In this document: piece by piece, positions 16,717-24,688 of the stretch | Layout of the letters: every line of letters starts with the position of its first letter | Position numbering within the stretch: the stretch's first letter is position 1 | The notes under the pieces: generated by a model | Told to the model about the DNA's origin: nothing | What the model saw: only the letters and a program-made list of their open reading frames with translations | The model's database searches: none | Made by a program: the position numbers and the translations under genes | NCBI RefSeq assembly: GCF_003233845.1 | Contig: NZ_QKRB01000036.1 | Location: 1-64,000 of the forward strand | DNA length: 64,000 nucleotides | Source of the DNA: Paenibacillus sambharensis | GTDB taxonomy: Bacteria > Bacillota > Bacilli > Paenibacillales > Paenibacillaceae | Reading direction: 5' to 3'

Positions 16717-18051
16717 TTAACGGATTGCCTGCCGGGCTGTACTGGATGATCCTCGCGGGATGATATCCTTGCGGCGGTATACGCTGAGCAGCAGTCCGAG
16801 CAACAGGAAGTCAGTCACTGTATTCGTGCCACCGAAGCTGACAAAGGGGAGCCGCACACCTGTAAAGGGCGCCAGCCCGATGATCATCAGTACCGACCAC
16901 GAAATCTGAACCATGAACAGTGCAGCTATCGCTGCTGTCAGACCTTGTCCGAACGGCTCGCGTGCCTTCTTTGAAACCTTAATAGTCCGATAAAAGAAGC
17001 TTACAGCCATTGCAATTAATCCACCGCCCGCCACCCAGCCGAAACAGTAAATAAAGTAGGGCAGCAGCGTATCTGTATGTATATAAGAGAGCCAGTCATT
17101 TACAGCGGAGAAGCCATTGCCCCACCAGTCTCCATCTTGGATGGCCTTAAGAGTGCTTGTATAATAATAACCATCCCCTAGCGGGTCATCCTTCGCATAC
17201 ATAAATGATAACAGCCGATCCCGCAATCGCTCGGATGAATATAAGGTAACGAGCAATAGGCCGATCCAAGCCATAAGTATGCCCACAAGTTGAGTCCATC
17301 TGATCCGCATTCGTACTAACACAGCTACCAGTGCAGCCATATAGATGACGCCCTCCGTATAGACCCCCATCTGCATAAACAGAATGACAGGCAGCAGCCC
17401 CCGAAAAATAAACTGCAACGCGATTTCCTTCCAGCCCAACTGGTAGGCAGGACGCATGCCGGAGAGTCCGATAATGAGCAGAATTATAGCCATTCTGGGC
17501 ACGTATATGACCAGCGAAGCAATACCTATCCATGCCGATACGCCGTTGACTTTAATCGCAACTAGCGGACTTATCGCAAGCAGTACTAACCCTGCCGCGA
17601 AGAACAGCTCCGACCATCGTTTCAGCCTGCGGTAATCGAAGAACCAGAAGGCTGCCATTATAGCTATCCCTGTTCCGGCAAAGAACAGCTGTTTATCGAG
17701 AAGCCCGTACATGCCATTCTCCAACTTCTTATAGACGGTATCGACATTAAACATCATAAAGATCCCAGTACCCGCCAGCAGCAGCACCAAGATGAGCAGC
17801 CCCCACTCTGTTCTTGGACGGTGAGCCGCATGCAGCCCTTTGCCGATTGCTGTCGGGTCGCCCATTGCTTGAATCGCCCTCCGGATCGCATCTTCTTCCG
17901 AAGCTCCCGACATCATCATCGTCTCCACATGGTCCTCAATGTGTCCGTACAGCTCCGCCTTAATTTCTTTATGCATTTCGCCTGTCTTAACATGCTCACA
18001 GACGGACGCAGCGAACTGCTGGACCTCTATTCGTTCCCTGATTCGCATCAT
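16717..18051 (-). CDS. FtsW/RodA/SpoVE-family protein with N-terminal HAAS-like (permease-prefix) domain
   Basis: A 444-residue protein. Residues about 1-75 are a soluble helical domain (IKAELYGHIEDHVETMMMSGASEEDAIRRAIQAMGDPTAIGKGL), matching the HAAS/permease-prefix domain often encoded beside PadR regulators. About ten membrane helices follow, ending in a SEDS signature GLAPFTGVRLPFVSFGG. SEDS proteins are glycan polymerases for peptidoglycan; here the central catalytic features were not verified. ATG 18051 is chosen for the AGGAGGATC immediately upstream. It follows the PadR gene by about 70 bases and is probably co-transcribed. Confidence 0.82.
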   Translation of the reverse strand: MMRIRERIEVQQFAASVCEHVKTGEMHKEIKAELYGHIEDHVETMMMSGASEEDAIRRAIQAMGDPTAIGKGLHAAHRPRTEWGLLILVLLLAGTGIFMMFNVDTVYKKLENGMYGLLDKQLFFAGTGIAIMAAFWFFDYRRLKRWSELFFAAGLVLLAISPLVAIKVNGVSAWIGIASLVIYVPRMAIILLIIGLSGMRPAYQLGWKEIALQFIFRGLLPVILFMQMGVYTEGVIYMAALVAVLVRMRIRWTQLVGILMAWIGLLLVTLYSSERLRDRLLSFMYAKDDPLGDGYYYTSTLKAIQDGDWWGNGFSAVNDWLSYIHTDTLLPYFIYCFGWVAGGGLIAMAVSFFYRTIKVSKKAREPFGQGLTAAIAALFMVQISWSVLMIIGLAPFTGVRLPFVSFGGTNTVTDFLLLGLLLSVYRRKDIIPRGSSSTARQAIR

Positions 18052-18123
18052 GATCCTCCTCTCCGGCGTTATTGCCACCTGCTGCAGCGCTCTTCTTTAC
18101 TTCTGAGCGGTCCACGGCTCGCA

Positions 18124-18456
18124 TCATACGCCCCCCTCCCCAATCACCCGGTCGACGGCCGTGCGGAACAGCTGCCACTCCGCCTTGCGCTCTTTTACAT
18201 GCTGCTTTCCCTTGTCCGTAATCCGGTAGTATTTGCGCTTGCGTCCGTCATGCACCTGCCAGTAAGACTCGACCCAGCCCTCGGCCTCCAGCGTATGCAA
18301 AATCGGATACAGCGTCCCTTCCTTAAACGCGAACACCCCTTCCGACTGCCGCTCGATTTCGCGAATCAGCTCATAGCCGTACTGGTCCTGCTTGGCAAGC
18401 GTCGTCAGCACCAGCACAGCCGTACTGCCTTTCAGCAGCTCCTTGTTTACCTTCAT
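18124..18456 (-). CDS. PadR-family transcriptional regulator
   Basis: A 110-residue PadR (subfamily 1): KVNKELLKGSTAVLVLTTLAKQDQYGYELIREIE, FKEGTLYPILHTLEAEGWVESYW, GRKRKYYRITDKGKQHV. ATG 18456 (MKVNKE) is chosen by family comparison; ATG 18468 sits directly against a GGAAGG box. PadR with a HAAS partner is a common sensory module, where membrane stress or an antibiotic relieves repression. The likely target is its own operon with the FtsW-like gene. Confidence 0.88.
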   Translation of the reverse strand: MKVNKELLKGSTAVLVLTTLAKQDQYGYELIREIERQSEGVFAFKEGTLYPILHTLEAEGWVESYWQVHDGRKRKYYRITDKGKQHVKERKAEWQLFRTAVDRVIGEGGV

Positions 18457-18547
18457 ATTGGCTTCCATCCTTCCTTCTGTGGAACAGTGCGGTAAGAAGC
18501 ATACTGGTATTCGGGGGAAACACCTTGCTTCTCTTACCAGTCTCCCC

Positions 18548-18583
18548 ATACCTAGATTAACGATACATAGTTATTCTAGGTAT
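18548..18583. promoter_or_regulatory. candidate PadR operator
   Basis: Perfect 8-bp inverted repeat ATACCTAG (18548-18555) and CTAGGTAT (18576-18583) separated by 20 bases, about 90 bases upstream of the padR start. It shares its half-site with 11230-11244 in front of the other PadR gene. Confidence 0.5.
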
Positions 18584-18715
18584 TAGTTTACACATTCATC
18601 CTTAGTTTAGCAAGTCCTGGAATCCGCCTATTATATCAGATGCAAGTCATACCCGTGCAATTGTATAATAGGAGCAGATGAGGGAATGATTTTAATCGTA
18701 GGAGTTGAACCGGGT

Positions 18716-18922
18716 ATGGACTTTATTTTGGACAAAATGGAGCATAAGATCGAGTTCTTTCAGGACTATGACCTGAAGGCGCTTGAGCGCAGAATTGAGG
18801 AGCAGATTGACCTGAACAAGGCCCTGATGCTCGGCGTGCACTCGGTGCAGCATCAGGTTACCTTTGATCCGAATCGCAACAAGATGCTGTATTCGGCTGT
18901 GGTGCATTTTCGCGCAAGCTAG
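18716..18922 (+). CDS. DUF2536-like small protein
   Basis: A 68-residue soluble protein (MDFILDKMEHKIEFFQDYDLKALERRIEEQI, then MLGVHSVQHQVTFDP and YSAVVHFRAS). This pattern matches the DUF2536 (B. subtilis YrzA-like) family as I know it; function unknown. Two starts are possible, ATG 18686 and ATG 18716, each with a GGAG 11 bases upstream. 18716 is preferred because it gives the usual family N-terminus. Confidence 0.65.
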   Translation: MDFILDKMEHKIEFFQDYDLKALERRIEEQIDLNKALMLGVHSVQHQVTFDPNRNKMLYSAVVHFRAS

Positions 18923-19025
18923 AGCTGCCAATTATAACACTCGGTGTCCCGGCATAAAACCGCCCGCCCCGTGACACAATGAGACCGCTGACCTTTACGC
19001 CAGAGCGGGACGGGGGTGACAGCAG

Positions 19026-19112
19026 ATGAGCAAGCAGCAGGGACACGCAGCCCAGAACACAACGAAGCGAACCCACGACCGCAAGAACAATGCCAAAGGC
19101 AACAACCATTAA
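19026..19112 (+). CDS. very small basic peptide, possibly spore-associated
   Basis: A 28-codon ORF (MSKQQGHAAQNTTKRTHDRK..., ending NAKGNNH). It has a GGGGGTG site 7 bases upstream and a convincing terminator 30 bases downstream (19141-19166). The composition (Lys, Asn, Gln, His; no hydrophobic core) resembles minor small acid-soluble spore proteins, but no family is assigned. Confidence 0.5.
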   Translation: MSKQQGHAAQNTTKRTHDRKNNAKGNNH

Positions 19113-19140
19113 TTTTGCAGCTTAGCCAAGCTACACGGAT

Positions 19141-19166
19141 GCCTCCTCTTGAATGAGGGGGCTTTT
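19141..19166 (+). terminator. terminator of the 28-residue ORF
   Basis: Stem GCCTCCTC / GAGGGGGC with loop TTGAAT, followed by TTTT. Confidence 0.75.
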
Positions 19167-19235
19167 GAACATGCCTACGCTTCCGCGTGATGCGCGCATG
19201 TATTTCTGACAACAACTACAAGGCAGTTGCTTTTC

Positions 19236-19369
19236 TAACGAATGTGAGCGGCGTTATTAAGCGTATCCGGGATGAATTCGGCATTTTTTTACACAATAGC
19301 GTTACACAGATTCGTTACAAGCACAGACTGGCCTTCTACAGCCCAAATAACGTGTGCAGGATTCGTTAG
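19236..19369. repeat. dispersed TAACGAA palindromic repeat, copy 1
   Basis: Starts TAACGAATGTGAGCGGCGTT, contains the complementary end GCGTTACACAGATTCGTTA about 75 bases later, and ends with a second TTCGTTAG. It is nearly identical to copy 2 (21055-21188) and shares its ends and core with copy 3 (58576-58707). Intergenic and non-coding; it can fold as a long hairpin. Confidence 0.8.
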
Positions 19370-19405
19370 CCGTCAGGAATTGACTCTTCAGGCGGGCCGT
19401 CACAA

Positions 19406-20113
19406 TCAAGGATGTAATTGATGAAGCTGAATACTGACGGAACTTACCAAACGATTAAATTCACTCTCCATATTACTTAACAGCTCCTGCGCTTTATTCT
19501 GTTCGGTAAAGGACCGTTCTAAAGATCGGACATCTTTATTGTCCATGTAATGTTCTATAAAGCCCAGCGCATCCAGATAACGATCACAGATGTCACCCGT
19601 ATAGTAAATGGCGGAAGGGCGATCCGACAGACCTGTTTTCAGGCGGCCCATCATCTCACCGAAGCTTTTAGAATCGCTTTCTGCTTTAATACCGCCGATC
19701 AGATGCTTTAGATTTTTTATATCCTTTGCCACCGGATCATTAATTAGCAGCTTGGTATAGATTTCTGCAAAAGATCGGTCAGCCCGGCTTAGTGACTGAA
19801 ACACTCCCTTGTTAAACAGGTGCAGCATCTCTAAGCTCTCTATATAAGGGGCTCGCCTGTCCGAGATTTCAACCACATTACCTTTCTTAACCGCATGCAA
19901 ACCAACCTGGTTAAACAGATAGATCGGTACCATTGTACGATTGTTTATTATAACTGGAGGAACATCCGCTGTTGTTTGTTTAATCTCTTTACCTCCCCAT
20001 ACAATCTTCATGATTGAAAGCCCATCGAACTGTTTTCCTTGCCCGTCAGCAGTCGAAGAGGCCAACAAGAGAACGGCCAACAAGCCAATTACCAATACCT
20101 TTAGCTTATTCAT
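19406..20113 (-). CDS. secreted protein with a copper amine oxidase N-like domain
   Basis: A 235-residue secreted protein. Signal peptide about 1-25 (LAVLLLASSTADG). A short Cu_amine_oxidN1-like unit follows (PPVIINNRTMVPIYLFNQVGLHAVKKGNVVEI), then a helical C-terminal half (about 110-235) with no recognised family. ATG 20113 has GGAGG with a 6-base gap. It follows the 206-residue secreted protein gene by about 65 bases on the same strand; the two may be co-transcribed. Confidence 0.65.
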   Translation of the reverse strand: MNKLKVLVIGLLAVLLLASSTADGQGKQFDGLSIMKIVWGGKEIKQTTADVPPVIINNRTMVPIYLFNQVGLHAVKKGNVVEISDRRAPYIESLEMLHLFNKGVFQSLSRADRSFAEIYTKLLINDPVAKDIKNLKHLIGGIKAESDSKSFGEMMGRLKTGLSDRPSAIYYTGDICDRYLDALGFIEHYMDNKDVRSLERSFTEQNKAQELLSNMESEFNRLVSSVSIQLHQLHP

Positions 20114-20180
20114 TATTACCTCCAATAATAATTTGAGTTCTAAACTTAAGCTTTAAAATGCGCCACCGGCATTAACTCAG

Positions 20181-20801
20181 TCATCCGTTATTGTCTGCAG
20201 ACTTACCATATTCTTGTTGTAATCTACTTACTATTTTATTGAATTCAGTGATTGTAACTTGCTCCCCTTGTGTTAAGCCAATCAATGGGTGATCTTTCAA
20301 CGGAAGTACCGTTTGTTCTCCGTTTTCCCATTTTACTCCCAAAGCATAGATACCATATTGTTGATCGTAAATTAACCTGGTTATCGCCTTACTCCCGACT
20401 AATTCCCTTGATTTAGCAAGATCCGTGGCGAATGACAGATTATTCTTGATGCTGGAGATCTGCCATTGTCCACCGGAGTTCTCGGCAAATATAATTCCCG
20501 ATGGCTTGCCAGCTGCAAGAATATTGAATATATAGCCGCTAAAATTAAGCTCCCCATCTGACCCAACCGTCCAATATGGCACTCCATTCTCCAGCTTAGC
20601 GATATTAATGGCGGTTTCAACTGAACTATCAAAGGCATGCTTCAAGGAACCTTTGTAGCCTTCAAAATCCGCTGCAATCGCAGCCTTTATATCGGGATCA
20701 GCCATGCTCACAATGGTTTTGGGGTCCTCTGCAGAGATAGAGCCGGGAACCATAAGGCACATAGCCAATACAAAAGATACAGCCAACTGCCGAAACTTCA
20801 T
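20181..20801 (-). CDS. secreted hypothetical protein
   Basis: A 206-residue protein with a clear signal peptide (MKFRQLAVSFVLAMCLMVPG, cleavage near SISA-ED). The mature part is mixed alpha/beta with no recognised motif (VPYWTVGSDGELNFSGYIF; GIYALGVKWENGEQTVLPL). RBS GGGAGG with a 9-base gap. Probably the first gene of a two-gene unit with the downstream stalk-domain protein. Confidence 0.6.
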   Translation of the reverse strand: MKFRQLAVSFVLAMCLMVPGSISAEDPKTIVSMADPDIKAAIAADFEGYKGSLKHAFDSSVETAINIAKLENGVPYWTVGSDGELNFSGYIFNILAAGKPSGIIFAENSGGQWQISSIKNNLSFATDLAKSRELVGSKAITRLIYDQQYGIYALGVKWENGEQTVLPLKDHPLIGLTQGEQVTITEFNKIVSRLQQEYGKSADNNG

Positions 20802-21054
20802 GTTTATACGGCCTCCCCTTATCTAGACATAATTACGATAACCGTTTACCGACATCGATGTCGGGATAACTACTGAAACAGACGTCAGAGATTAACAGAG
20901 GGTTGCAGTAATTCTTGTAAAAATTTGGGGTATTTATGCTCATTCCCCTGCGGGAACAAGCTGCTCTATTTTTACTGCCTCCGCCAGGCGACCGCTACCT
21001 CCTCTAACGAATCTCTGGAACGCTATTCGCCCTTTTTCCCAGCTTCAAGCCCCC

Positions 21055-21188
21055 TAACGAATCTGAGCGGCGTTATTAAGCGTATCCGGGCATGAATTCG
21101 GCACTTTTTTACACAATAGCGTTGCTCAGATTCGTTACAGCACAGACTGGCCTTCTACAGCCCAAATAACGTGTGCAGGATTCGTTAG
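21055..21188. repeat. dispersed TAACGAA palindromic repeat, copy 2
   Basis: About 90% identical to copy 1 by eye, including the end block through GTGTGCAGGATTCGTTAG. A further partial unit, TAACGAATCTCTGGAACGC, starts at 21005. Apart from this repeat, the small RNA and the terminators, 20802-21553 holds no gene I can support. Confidence 0.8.
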
Positions 21189-21300
21189 CCGTCCTTCCAA
21201 AAACTCAACAACTGGCTGAAAGAAACGTTATGATTAGCCTCCAGGCATTAGCGCCGCATAGCGCGGTCTCAAGTCTTGGACAGATTGGTCAACAACCCTC

Positions 21301-21338
21301 AAAAAAGCAAAAGACTCCACCCCTGCACGGGTGAAGCC
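21301..21338 (-). terminator. rho-independent terminator
   Basis: Minus strand: GGCTTCACCC-GTGCA-GGGGTGGAGTC followed by TTTTGCTTTTTT. It lies just downstream of the candidate small RNA terminator, forming a tandem stop. Confidence 0.75.
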
Positions 21339-21348
21339 TTCAGACAAG

Positions 21349-21421
21349 AAAAAACGCCGGAACCAGATGTAATCTGGCGAAAGGGTCGGGTAGCCGCCCG
21401 CACTTTCTTACGTTTATTATC
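21349..21421 (-). ncRNA. candidate trans-acting small RNA
   Basis: A compact stand-alone transcription unit of about 73 nt. It has a promoter at 21428-21456, then hairpin 1 (GAAAG...CUUUC outer stem, CGGG...CCCG inner stem, loop CGGCUA; 21379-21407). Hairpin 2 (CGCC/GGCG outer, CCAGAU/AUCUGG inner; 21355-21379) follows and ends in a U run. There is no open reading frame. It is separated from lacZ by the lacZ terminator. No match to riboswitch classes I know; it may be a regulatory sRNA with C-rich unpaired segments. Confidence 0.5.
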
Positions 21422-21427
21422 AACTCA

Positions 21428-21456
21428 ATCATACCATATGCAGACAATAATGTGAG
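21428..21456 (-). promoter_or_regulatory. promoter of the candidate small RNA
   Basis: Minus strand: -35 CTCACA (21451-21456), 17-bp spacer, extended -10 TGGTATGAT (hexamer 21428-21433). Predicted start near 21421. Confidence 0.5.
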
Positions 21457-21501
21457 CCTATTGGGTTCTTGCCGCCGCTAGACAGACCCCCCCATAACTT
21501 T

Positions 21502-21538
21502 AAAAAGCCCGGAACTCCTCACAGGGAGTCCCGAGCTG
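21502..21538 (-). terminator. lacZ terminator
   Basis: Minus strand: a GC-rich stem between AGCTCGGGACTCC and GGAGTTCCGGGCT with a short loop, followed by TTTTTAAA, about 15 bases after the lacZ stop. Confidence 0.85.
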
Positions 21539-21553
21539 CTCCTAATCCCCTTA

Positions 21554-24500
21554 TTAAATCCGCTCAATCGTAAACGCAAACGCCAAATCCTCATCCGCCT
21601 TGATCCGGTATTCCTCATGGACCGGTGCGCCCCAGCTGTCGTCGCCGCCGACGCCCATCTGGCGGCCGGCCACCGTGATCACGGTGTAGTGAACCGGCGG
21701 CAGCTCGTAAGGATGGTTCGCGTTCTCCAGCTCGAAAGCCGTGTACGGAGAGATGCTGCATTCGACCGGCTGTGAAGCAGGGGCGGTAAGCCTGATGCCC
21801 CGGCCATCCTTATCCGTTATGCTAACGCGGCGGACACCGGTGCGATTGCCTGACTCCTGCGGAACAAGGTAGCCTGCCACATTGTCCGCTGCTGTATTGC
21901 GGAACGTGCACAATCTCGCGCCATGGGCACGGTCGCTGTAATTCTCCTTTGGTCCCATCGCATACCACTCAAGCTGATCATAATCGGCAGGCACCTTGAA
22001 GGAGACACCGACAATTGGAATATCCGGCAGCCCCGCAGTGCCTTCGTAGCGGGACACGACACGGACACTTCCATCCCGCAGCACGGTATAGGCAACCGTC
22101 ATGCGCACCTCTTCACTAACCGCAAAACGGTACTCGAATGCCACCGTAATGCCGCTCTCTTCTTCTGTTACCTTCACATCGGTGCACCTGCGGGCATGGC
22201 TTGCCATGAACCAGACCCCGCGCTCGAAGCCCATCCGTGCGCCCTTATCGTTGTCCGTGGATGCCCGCCAGAACTGCGGCGCAGGCGGATAGGCGATCAT
22301 CTCGCGGCCCGCATAGCTGAGTGAAACGAGGCTGCCCGCTCCCTTGGAGAACAGCACACTGAAGTCCCGGCCATGAACGCCGATGTTAACATCGCCTTCG
22401 ACCAGACGCAGGCCGTTCGCGCCCGCAGCGGAACCAACAGGCGCTGCAGCAGCACTCTTCTCCACCACAAACACATGCTGCCCGAACGCCACCTCATGTC
22501 CGGCATCCGCCCACAGGTTGGACTCCCGCAGCTGCAGTGACGCGTCAATGGTGTATTCGCCCGGCTCCGCAGGCTGCGGCAGATCATGCAGGACACGTCC
22601 TTCCTCCTGCGCCTCTACATTCAGCTCGATTACGCAGCCAGTCAACGCTTCGCCTTCCCGGTACAGCGTGCATACAAGCTCGTAGGCATCCGTGCCGGTG
22701 AACAGGTTCTCATTCTTCACGGTTACGCCTTCCCGGTCCGCCGTCAGCTTGATATTCTGGTACAGGAACTTGACCTCCTGCATCTTCGGCGAGACCTTGC
22801 GGTCCGCATACACAATGCCGTTCCCGCAGAAGTTGTAGTCGGTCGCCCGGTCGTCGAAATCTCCGCCGTACGCCAAATATTCCTCGCCATAGCGGTTCTT
22901 CTTCATGATGGCCTGGTCGATATAATCCCAGATGAACCCGCCCTGGTACATCGGATATTTCTGCTCCAGCTCCGTGTACTTGTGCATGCCGCCGACCGAG
23001 TTGCCCATCGCATGCATGTACTCGCAGCTGATATACGGCTTCTCCGGATCATTCTGCAGATATTCCTCGATCTGAGCGGGCTTCGCGTACATCCGGCTTT
23101 CCATATCGCTTGTCGCACTGTAGTTGCGGTCGTAGAACACGCCCTCGTAATGCACCAGCCGGCTAGGGTCAACGGAGTGGAAGTACTTCGTTACGTTCAG
23201 CAGCACTTCGCCCGCGTAGGATTCGTTGCCGCAGGACCAGATCAGGATCGAAGGATGGTTCTTGTCGCGCTCGTACATCGAGATCGCACGGTCCATAACA
23301 ATCGGCTCCCACTCCGGCCTGCTGCCCGGCACGACCCAGGAAGGCTCAACCGCGCCCATCTTCTGCCACGAGCCGTGCGTCTCAAGGTTCATCTCGTCGA
23401 TCAGATAGATGCCGTACTCGTCACACAGCTCATACCACAGGCTCTGATTCGGATAATGCGACGTACGCACTGCATTCAGGTTATTTTGCTTGATCGTACG
23501 GATATCCCACAGCATATCTTCCTTGGTCACAGAGCGGCCTCTGCGGCAGTTGAACTCATGCCGGTTAACGCCTTTGAACACGATCCGCTTGCCGTTTAAG
23601 TGCATGATCCGGTCCTTCATCTCAAACCGGCGGAAGCCCACCCGCTGCGGCACAACCTGCACCAGCCGGCCCGCCTCGTCAAACAGCTGAATATACAGCG
23701 TATATAAGTTCGGCTCCTCCGCGCTCCACAGCTTAACTTCACCCGCTTCAAGCACAAGCTCCGTTACCTGCTGCGACAAATCCGCCTCGACCGAAGCAAT
23801 AGTGTCGCCCGAAGCATCACACAGCCCCAGCAGCACACCGCCTTTGATAAGGGAATTGCCGCCATCCCCCCGCTGCGCAGCAGCCAGGTTCAGCCGTACG
23901 GACAAGCTGCCCTGCTTATAAGCATCATCGAGCTCTGCCCGGACGGACAGGTCCTGCACATGCAGCTCAGGCACGGTATACAGGTACACATCGCGGAAAA
24001 TCCCGGAGAACCGCCAGAAATCCTGGTCCTCCAGCCAGCTTCCTGTGCTGCGCTGGTAGACCTCAACGGCAAGCCTGTTCTCTCCATCCTGCACATGCTC
24101 AGACAGGTCAAACTCCGCCGGTGTAAAGCTGTCCTCGCTATAGCCGACGAATTTGCCATTAAGCCATACGTAGAATGCCGACTCCACTCCCTGGAAGGAG
24201 ATGTACAGCGGCTTGCCCTTCATCGCTTCCGACACCTCAAACCAGGTCAGGTAGCTGCCGACCGGATTGTGATCCTGCGGGATTTCCGGCGGACGAAGAT
24301 GGTCATAGCCATCCCAAGGGTACATCGTATTCACGTACTGCGGCCTGCCATGACCCTGCAGTTGAATATGCCCCGGCACCTCAATCTCACCCCAGCCAGC
24401 CGCCGGGAAATCCTGCTCATAGAAGCGTTCCGGCCTGCTTGCCGGGTTTACTGCATAATGAAACTTCCACATGCCGTTCAAGCTCTGCCGCATCCCCATA

Positions 24501-24628
24501 GGTCCTGCCTCAATTGCTTCTTCAACCGTGCTGTAATAGCGGTGGTCCGAATGCGCCGGCAGCCGGTTAACCCCGAATACACTCACATCTGTCAGCCAAT
24601 CCAATGATGGTTTTGCTGCTTGCATCAT
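21554..24628 (-). CDS. lacZ: beta-galactosidase, GH2 family
   Basis: A 1024-residue cytoplasmic LacZ-type enzyme. Order: N-terminal jelly roll (about 50-220), Ig-like domain, TIM barrel (about 335-630) with acid/base Glu469 in WSCGNES and nucleophile Glu536 in SCEYMHAMGNS, second Ig-like domain, and C-terminal small-chain domain with FWRASTDNDKG. Length equals E. coli LacZ. It hydrolyses beta-galactosides. The start is ATG 24628 with GAGGAG 6 bases upstream. Last gene of the binding protein/permease operon, so its in vivo substrate is probably an imported galactoside or galacto-oligosaccharide. Confidence 0.95.
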   Translation of the reverse strand: MMQAAKPSLDWLTDVSVFGVNRLPAHSDHRYYSTVEEAIEAGPMGMRQSLNGMWKFHYAVNPASRPERFYEQDFPAAGWGEIEVPGHIQLQGHGRPQYVNTMYPWDGYDHLRPPEIPQDHNPVGSYLTWFEVSEAMKGKPLYISFQGVESAFYVWLNGKFVGYSEDSFTPAEFDLSEHVQDGENRLAVEVYQRSTGSWLEDQDFWRFSGIFRDVYLYTVPELHVQDLSVRAELDDAYKQGSLSVRLNLAAAQRGDGGNSLIKGGVLLGLCDASGDTIASVEADLSQQVTELVLEAGEVKLWSAEEPNLYTLYIQLFDEAGRLVQVVPQRVGFRRFEMKDRIMHLNGKRIVFKGVNRHEFNCRRGRSVTKEDMLWDIRTIKQNNLNAVRTSHYPNQSLWYELCDEYGIYLIDEMNLETHGSWQKMGAVEPSWVVPGSRPEWEPIVMDRAISMYERDKNHPSILIWSCGNESYAGEVLLNVTKYFHSVDPSRLVHYEGVFYDRNYSATSDMESRMYAKPAQIEEYLQNDPEKPYISCEYMHAMGNSVGGMHKYTELEQKYPMYQGGFIWDYIDQAIMKKNRYGEEYLAYGGDFDDRATDYNFCGNGIVYADRKVSPKMQEVKFLYQNIKLTADREGVTVKNENLFTGTDAYELVCTLYREGEALTGCVIELNVEAQEEGRVLHDLPQPAEPGEYTIDASLQLRESNLWADAGHEVAFGQHVFVVEKSAAAAPVGSAAGANGLRLVEGDVNIGVHGRDFSVLFSKGAGSLVSLSYAGREMIAYPPAPQFWRASTDNDKGARMGFERGVWFMASHARRCTDVKVTEEESGITVAFEYRFAVSEEVRMTVAYTVLRDGSVRVVSRYEGTAGLPDIPIVGVSFKVPADYDQLEWYAMGPKENYSDRAHGARLCTFRNTAADNVAGYLVPQESGNRTGVRRVSITDKDGRGIRLTAPASQPVECSISPYTAFELENANHPYELPPVHYTVITVAGRQMGVGGDDSWGAPVHEEYRIKADEDLAFAFTIERI

Positions 24629-24688
24629 GTCCTGCTCCTCTCCGGTTACTGGCCTGTCATGCCATCCAATACCTGCTTCACTCTATTA

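Noticed and set aside
21349-21421. the structured RNA being a c-di-GMP, ZTP, guanidine-III or fluoride riboswitch
   Set aside because: The conserved core sequences of these classes are not present and no gene follows the element on its strand.
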